7,940 bases of DNA, taken from the NCBI GenBank assembly GCA_903953195.1, contig CAJBIS010000226.1, positions 1 to 7,940 of the forward strand, read 5' to 3'. Source of the DNA: an uncultured Actinomycetes bacterium (GTDB lineage Bacteria; Actinomycetota; Acidimicrobiia; Acidimicrobiales; Microtrichaceae). The notes under the pieces were generated by a model. It had not been told where the DNA came from, did not search any database, and saw only the letters and a program-made list of their open reading frames with translations. Both the position numbers and the translations under genes were made by a program. Shown here piece by piece: positions 6,801-7,940 of this stretch; the stretch's first letter is position 1, and every line of letters begins with the position of its first letter.

Positions 6801-7549
6801 GTCGCCACTGGCCGCAACGACACCGGAACGATCGCGGACACGTCCACGCTGGAGGTGTCCGGATCGGCGTTGCTCGCCGTCACCTGGGCCGTGTTGGAGA
6901 TCACCTGATCATTGGTGACCGCCGTCTGCGTGGGGAGCCGCATCCCGATCTTGATCGACTGGCTCGACCCGGCGGGCAGGCCGGTCTGTCCACCGCCGAT
7001 GTCGCGCCGGTAGGCCACGGTCAGCAGACGGGTGCCGGCGTCGAAGGTGACGACGCGATCGCTGTTCGACTGCGGGAGCGAGGTGACGTCGAACTCGGCG
7101 GGCAGCACGTCGGTGATGGTGAAGTCGACACACGGTTCGGTCAGCGACGAGCACGACCCGACGATGGCGTACTCGAGTTCGTCACCGGGTTGCAGCGTGG
7201 CGCGGCTGACCGTCTTCGTCACCCCGATCGTCGACTGCGCGAGCGGTGTCACGTCGTTCAGCAACGCGGTCGTCGGCGGTGGTTCCGGGCTCGTGGTCGA
7301 CGGTGACGACACCCCGGGGGCCGAGGGCGGCGACGCGACCGGCGCCGTCGTGGTCGGAGCCGGGGCCGAGGTCGTGGACGCCGTCGACGGCGGCGACGAC
7401 GTGGAGGTGGTCTCGCCGGCCGACGGACCGGGCTGGGTCTGACTGGCGGAGCGGCTCACGCCGAGCGCCACCGCGCCCAGATTGGAGCACACCAACGCCA
7501 CGGCGAGCGTCACGGCCGCGGCGCGGCGCTGCGTTCGTCGATTGGTCAC
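872..7549 (-). CDS. Giant multidomain wall-anchored surface protein (adhesin or stalk-like)
   Basis: About 2225 residues when started at the GTG at 7549. Seen in order: a signal peptide (residues 1 to about 35), a Ser/Thr/Pro-rich segment (36-95), seven N-terminal modules (about 107-1405), seven tandem DUF5979/CnaB-like modules (about 1406-2179), then LSFTG (2189-2193), a membrane segment and tail ERRRRPIGT. There is no enzyme motif. The architecture is that of a secreted, sortase-attached fibrous adhesin, with most of its length acting as a stiff rod; ligand and role are unknown. The start was chosen because GGGAG lies seven bases upstream and the resulting MTNRRTQRR n-region is typical. In-frame ATG 7573 and GTG 7612 give 8 or 21 extra residues and have no good Shine-Dalgarno sequence. 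The reading frame is uninterrupted for 6.7 kb, with codon use that matches the GC-rich neighbours. No sortase or pilin partner gene lies in the window. Confidence 0.93.
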   Translation of the reverse strand: MTNRRTQRRAAAVTLAVALVCSNLGAVALGVSRSASQTQPGPSAGETTSTSSPPSTASTTSAPAPTTTAPVASPPSAPGVSSPSTTSPEPPPTTALLNDVTPLAQSTIGVTKTVSRATLQPGDELEYAIVGSCSSLTEPCVDFTITDVLPAEFDVTSLPQSNSDRVVTFDAGTRLLTVAYRRDIGGGQTGLPAGSSQSIKIGMRLPTQTAVTNDQVISNTAQVTASNADPDTSSVDVSAIVPVSLRPVATKQWEPAAALAQSGATSTITVGARNASSTSSQVRELAVADVSTATFDRFDLTSVGTLTRFPAGADQVVVEVCPFPIGTPCGPTDWVAGPPQSGGTPLVLAAPSGADLANATGIRYRYSSSGGGDLPFDIDDARVAFEVQLRDTLRSTDAPINPTVSESVRNCATPAVVDADERAAVGSDACAGFVIQPGNATVGATKDIFADSTGDYAADGNVVVGQNSGVSMKITATNNSPYVVPVMAITEPSPSAISEFDKLDITTARVTFPTGATEATLTVTCRSGADPAPVTFTAPPTKQSVTSLGCAPGVFPASVSVAFVGITGGTTPNIAIKAAGSLELHGTASGVTTEDVTSGLLNCAETFIASNVDGTGSSTADACDTQPVQNPNPSVGGGTKSSTGVSTIVAGQELDFELSFRNNGNVPVSNVVLADPPDPTVASNPFGIIRLARLRAITASPASVLEVYDPVAGAYVPYVQSDTALLTRATGIRVRVTGNLSPGQSFKAGYSVLLRDGQPEGASFLNCASVGLDSPTTSPFCNGSDVRATTPGSGGSLNKAIVPGTVIRPQPGLPPQVVTVKHALLNTGSLYLKRLGFTDTDPEFFDAVVFKGNLHVNFPNGANRVQVDVCTSVANCAGDVFTNGTPTSSSSPGIPAGVTAADVKGLRVTFTNSNGGYEILPSPNFPSGGKCPNSTFCFDAEVRQFLASAPTTPVPDVLEDISGGFGESELQPPGSTFTIPDVAATVNVVQGTPSLSIVKTPNSRIGPGDTAPFSIEVTNSGTDAVIDPVVVDPLPAGLTFDPVTPGAPPGQSYTVKYVLPSGVVQPTTVNFTPIPGGNPPPVTGCTDPNRICKLAWSFPGFALPPGAKIILGFTVRLSPGVTAGQTVVNTAGASGTDPRLTCTSPTSVTDDPNYGDGLFCTASANVVTLAGDDFIAEKWIAADPTLGFLNAAGQPVTIGDAQCPKYANGSTIYTRFPCTARVLPGQPIDYLIRGVNSGTNPASEVVLVDGLPVEGDTGVLLSNQQRGTQWNNRPTMLTPVAAVGTIPQVQTDYTNNTFPGSSFCTANLRPPPADTCPAGSFSSGFGAGNTGFRTRLTFPDGQRLQPGQSFALTWRMQAPASLSSPRSEPVAWNSFAYRPSFILPGGSTTVLPATEPLKVGVSMPLGTFTVSKDVVGLPANVPLSPFELAYSCAVDSADGSTTEVSSGTFTLIDGGTYTSPNIPQGAVCRIWETNAQGGQSPYIGEENAATLTIDNATGPQTLDLVNAYDTGSLTLGKSVRWDAIPPITLPGPFHFQVTCAFPTLGDILPSYPREIDLNDGETSTITGLPVGAICDATETDTVGAIEINWSSNNAGAFDGATALVGVAPDADGGTQLAAENVYTTGGVQITKVLTGAASKWSQGPFVFEVSCVDPNTVLPPVVETVTLGPGNLVGTVSPVPTGYECTTTETDSGDAGGSTLTPTGAQVIPPYVEGQDPPGPIEVESSNDFPAGSVTISKVLAGAAAGPMTNAEFTIRLRCERDLVGVAAPNNVQVFLDESFTLKGGETATSSEPLPIGARCWADETDTVGATSVAISNDEANKVTITDADPEVTITATNTYDPGGSLVGEDDSGIRITKTLTGAAAQYAQGPFRFETVCTLAGFTLPTFPLAELTPQSLVGYVNPIPVGAQCTVTETFNGGAAGGVPTVVGTVTVPAVDAPAVDVAAVNEFPGGSVQVTKQVTGGADALLPAAVYTVAVTCERDLLVGGTETLVDTSVEVRAGATVPVASGLPLGTRCWGDETGTGGATTSSVDFDSADNAATIEGSDQTVTLTATNTFDVADVVVSKSVTGASSVASYGFSVACTFTPSGGSAIPVDLAASGDGSARPAAVPSSAAVFRLAANASRTVSVPVGANCDVDEFDAGGALRTTVQVTGGRPPRSLAVDGATNVAFTNEFPAAVNSGGDNRRLSFTGGDAWRMGLIALALLGLGGLAVWIERRRRPIGT
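875..985 (-). other. C-terminal cell-wall sorting signal (LSFTG type)
   Basis: The last 37 residues have the three parts of a sortase substrate: LSFTG (residues 2189-2193), a hydrophobic stretch (MGLIALALLGLGGLAVWI, about 2199-2216) and a positive tail (ERRRRPIGT). The motif departs from LPxTG by Ser for Pro. A sortase of the host would cut between Thr and Gly and link the protein to the envelope. If no sortase accepts it, the segment would still work as a membrane anchor. Confidence 0.8.
1013..1363 (-). repeat. DUF5979/CnaB-like module R7, wall-proximal
   Basis: Residues 2063-2179. Key residues are Lys2067 (the only Lys), Cys2084, Cys2136, Glu2140 and Asn2174. It is longer than the others: the two Cys are 52 residues apart against 33-41 elsewhere, owing to an Ala/Ser-rich insertion (around SGDGSARPAAVPSSAA). 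Its CxxxE is CDVDE, followed by FDAGGA. Confidence 0.78.
1373..1690 (-). repeat. DUF5979/CnaB-like module R6
   Basis: Residues 1954-2059. Key residues are Lys1959 (the only Lys), Cys1980, Cys2017, Glu2021 and Asn2056. It is the closest relative of R4; both carry CERDL after the first Cys and RCW before the Glu. Confidence 0.85.
1691..1990 (-). repeat. DUF5979/CnaB-like module R5
   Basis: Residues 1854-1953. Key residues are Lys1858 (the only Lys), Cys1878, Cys1911, Glu1915 and Asn1948. It is the closest relative of R3 in the array. Confidence 0.85.
2018..2353 (-). repeat. DUF5979/CnaB-like module R4, with linker to R5
   Basis: Residues 1733-1844. Key residues are Lys1738, Cys1759, Cys1800, Glu1804 and Asn1838; it also has two other lysines (LKGGE and NKVTI). 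It shares CERDL, RCWxDET and VTxTATNT with R6. An acidic linker SLVGEDDSG joins it to R5; no other DUF5979-like module here has such a linker. Confidence 0.85.
2354..2671 (-). repeat. DUF5979/CnaB-like module R3
   Basis: Residues 1627-1732. Key residues are Lys1631, Cys1651, Cys1685, Glu1689 and Asn1727; there is one further Lys at 1639. It shares ITKxLTGAA, QGPFxFE, NLVG/SLVG, CTxTET and NxFPxG with R5. Confidence 0.85.
2672..3016 (-). repeat. DUF5979/CnaB-like module R2
   Basis: Residues 1512-1626. Key residues are Lys1517 (the only Lys), Cys1539, Cys1574, Glu1578 and Asn1620. It shares GET-x-T, LPxGAxC and ETDTVGA with module R4, so it belongs to the even-numbered type. It contains LPGPFHFQVTC, close to the QGPF signature of R3 and R5. 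Confidence 0.8.
3017..3334 (-). repeat. DUF5979/CnaB-like module R1
   Basis: Residues 1406-1511. Key residues are Lys1412 (the only Lys), Cys1432, Cys1468, Glu1472 and Asn1506. It starts GTFTVSKDVVGLP and ends DLVNAYDTG. It is the most isolated in sequence of the first six modules; the strand before its second Cys is PQGAV and the Glu strand is CRIWETN. Confidence 0.78.
3335..7231 (-). repeat. Seven N-terminal beta-sandwich modules, DUF11-like and related
   Basis: My boundaries in residues are about 107-241, 242-441, 442-634, 635-794, 795-991, 992-1173 and 1174-1405. Module 6 is clearly DUF11-like: SIVKTPNSRIGPGDTAPFSI, then VTNSGT, then VVDPLPAGLTF, and later VVNTAGAS. Module 1 has the same order (VTKTVSRATLQPGDELEY, TDVLPAEF, SNTAQV). 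Modules 2-5 are diverged members that share short motifs with each other, such as FPxGA followed by a Cys and a late Asn-Cys-Ala. Each module opens with a strand containing Lys (112, 251, 446, 640, 799, 999, 1178). An Asp or Glu follows 33-71 residues later (147, 289, 491, 675, 839, 1032, 1249). All but module 5 have a late Asn (219, 410, 602, 766, 1129, 1373). The role is probably structural; a ligand-binding module may be among them but cannot be named. Confidence 0.7.
7265..7444 (-). other. Ser/Thr/Pro-rich low-complexity segment at the mature N-terminus
   Basis: Residues 36-95 consist almost entirely of Ser, Thr, Pro, Ala and Gly (examples: TTSTSSPPSTAS, APAPTTTAPVAS). Such segments are usually disordered, extended and often O-glycosylated. 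Here it is at the exposed end of the protein, directly after signal cleavage, not next to the wall anchor, where Pro-rich spacers are more usual. Confidence 0.85.
7442..7549 (-). other. Sec signal peptide of the surface protein
   Basis: The n-region has five arginines in its first nine residues (MTNRRTQRR). A hydrophobic core of about 20 residues follows (AAAVTLAVALVCSNLGAVALG, residues 10-30) and ends near small residues. Cleavage is probably around residues 30-35, before the SQTQPGPSAG start of the low-complexity segment. The Cys at residue 21 lies inside the core and is preceded by Val, so it is not a lipobox. Confidence 0.85.
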
Positions 7550-7556
7550 GATCGTG

Positions 7557-7561
7557 CTCCC
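7557..7561 (-). promoter_or_regulatory. Ribosome binding site that decides the surface-protein start
   Basis: GGGAG on the minus strand, seven bases before the GTG at 7549-7547. The upstream in-frame ATG (7573) and GTG (7612) lack a comparable site. This is the main reason for choosing 7549. Confidence 0.65.
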
Positions 7562-7615
7562 GCGTCCGGTCATGTTCGGGCGGGTCGCCCCATCGGCCGA
7601 CCGAACTCTCACCAG

Positions 7616-7621
7616 AGCCTA
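7616..7621 (-). promoter_or_regulatory. Candidate -10 element (TAGGCT)
   Basis: TAGGCT on the minus strand fits the actinobacterial TAnnnT consensus. Transcription would begin near 7609, giving a leader of about 60 bases before the GTG at 7549 and excluding the GTG at 7612. GGAACC upstream is too close (13 bases) for a clear -35 or an ECF promoter. A small hairpin (GGGCG-ACC-CGCCC, 7578-7590) would lie in the leader. This is weak evidence on its own. Confidence 0.3.
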
Positions 7622-7667
7622 CCGAGGCGACCCGGGTTCCGGAGGATTCACCGGGCCCTCGACGACG

Positions 7668-7940
7668 TCACGCGTTCTTCGGCATCTCCGAGAACGGCAG
7701 CGTCTTGTCGTTGTTCGGCTCCTTGGGAAGACCCAGCACCCGCTCACCGATGATGTTCTTCTGGATCTGGTCGGTGCCGCCGTAGATCGGAGGGCCCTGC
7801 GCCCACAGCGCCATGCCCGTCACCATCGGCAGGAACGGGTTCCCGGTGGCGTCGTCGATCGCGGCGCGGTCATCGTCCCGGTAGGCGTGCAGCATCCCCT
7901 GCGCGCCGACGATCCGCAGGCTGAGGTCACGCGACAGCCG
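7668..7940 (-). CDS. Acyl-CoA dehydrogenase, C-terminal part (runs off the right edge)
   Basis: The final 90 residues of a flavin-dependent acyl-CoA dehydrogenase (FadE-type), a cytoplasmic enzyme that introduces the alpha-beta double bond into acyl-CoA thioesters. The frame is open from base 7940 to the TGA at 7670-7668, so the start lies outside. Seen: an alpha-helical stretch RLSRDLSLRIVGAQGMLHAY, then the family signature GPPIYGGTDQIQKNIIGERV and LGLPKEP, which forms the C-terminal helices near the flavin and subunit contacts. In medium-chain enzymes the catalytic Glu sits in a Y-E-G-T motif; here the same place reads Y-G-G-T. The base is therefore elsewhere in the protein or in a partner subunit. 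The tail NNDKTLPFSEMPKNA is short and polar. The exact chain-length or steroid substrate cannot be told. Confidence 0.95.
   Translation of the reverse strand, partial: RLSRDLSLRIVGAQGMLHAYRDDDRAAIDDATGNPFLPMVTGMALWAQGPPIYGGTDQIQKNIIGERVLGLPKEPNNDKTLPFSEMPKNA

Noticed and set aside
5795..7306. Plus-strand open frame of about 503 codons
   Set aside because: It is antisense to the surface protein, of low-complexity Arg/His/Gly composition, and without recognisable features.
7484..7495. Possible lipobox (Val-Cys) in the signal peptide
   Set aside because: The residue before the Cys is Val, not Gly, Ala or Ser, and the hydrophobic core continues past it.
872..7549. Possible enzyme, toxin or defence domain hidden in the giant protein
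   Set aside because: I looked for catalytic clusters, nuclease or protease motifs and a C-terminal toxin after the repeats. Only repetitive beta-type modules and a wall anchor are visible.
7631..7655. Inverted repeat CCCGG/CCGGG after the acyl-CoA dehydrogenase stop
   Set aside because: Only five GC pairs around a 15-base loop, with no U-tract; this is expected by chance at this base composition.
7668..7940. Operon or functional unit linking acyl-CoA dehydrogenase, surface protein and amidohydrolase
   Set aside because: Same strand only; the gaps are about 118 and 98 bases, one holds a strong hairpin, and no shared substrate or pathway is apparent.

Overview
The window is GC-rich throughout, with tightly packed genes that all read on the minus strand. 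The gene types (an acyl-CoA dehydrogenase, an N-acyl-D-amino-acid deacylase-type amidohydrolase, and a giant repetitive surface protein with a sortase-like tail) suggest a high-GC actinobacterium, perhaps of the Acidimicrobiia/Ilumatobacter kind. That placement is an inference from composition and protein style; no marker gene is present.

In the direction of transcription (right to left): (1) 7940-7668, the last 90 codons of an acyl-CoA dehydrogenase that enters from the right edge. (2) 7667-7550, a 118-base gap with a weak promoter candidate and a good Shine-Dalgarno sequence. (3) 7549-872, one gene of about 2225 codons that fills most of the window. (4) 871-774, a 98-base gap with a strong hairpin. 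(5) 773-1, the first 257 codons of an amidohydrolase that leaves by the left edge. No RNA gene, CRISPR array, insertion sequence or phage feature was seen, and no gene was found on the plus strand.

The large protein is the notable content. Its layout is: Sec signal peptide; Ser/Thr/Pro-rich segment; seven N-terminal beta-sandwich-like modules, some clearly DUF11-like; seven tandem modules of about 105 residues that resemble DUF5979 and CnaB/SpaA-type domains; then an LSFTG motif, a membrane segment and an Arg-rich tail. It looks like a wall-anchored, rod-like adhesin or stalk. All seven C-terminal modules keep one Lys in the first strand, exactly two Cys, a Glu four residues after the second Cys, and an Asn in the last strand. 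In five of the seven that Lys is the only lysine in the module. This is the pattern expected for an internal Lys-Asn isopeptide bond plus a disulfide in every module. The N-terminal modules show a parallel Lys-Asp/Glu-Asn pattern. If correct, the protein is a chain of up to fourteen covalently locked domains.

The two flanking enzymes have no obvious functional link to the adhesin. The three genes share a strand but the gaps of roughly 100 bases do not force an operon.
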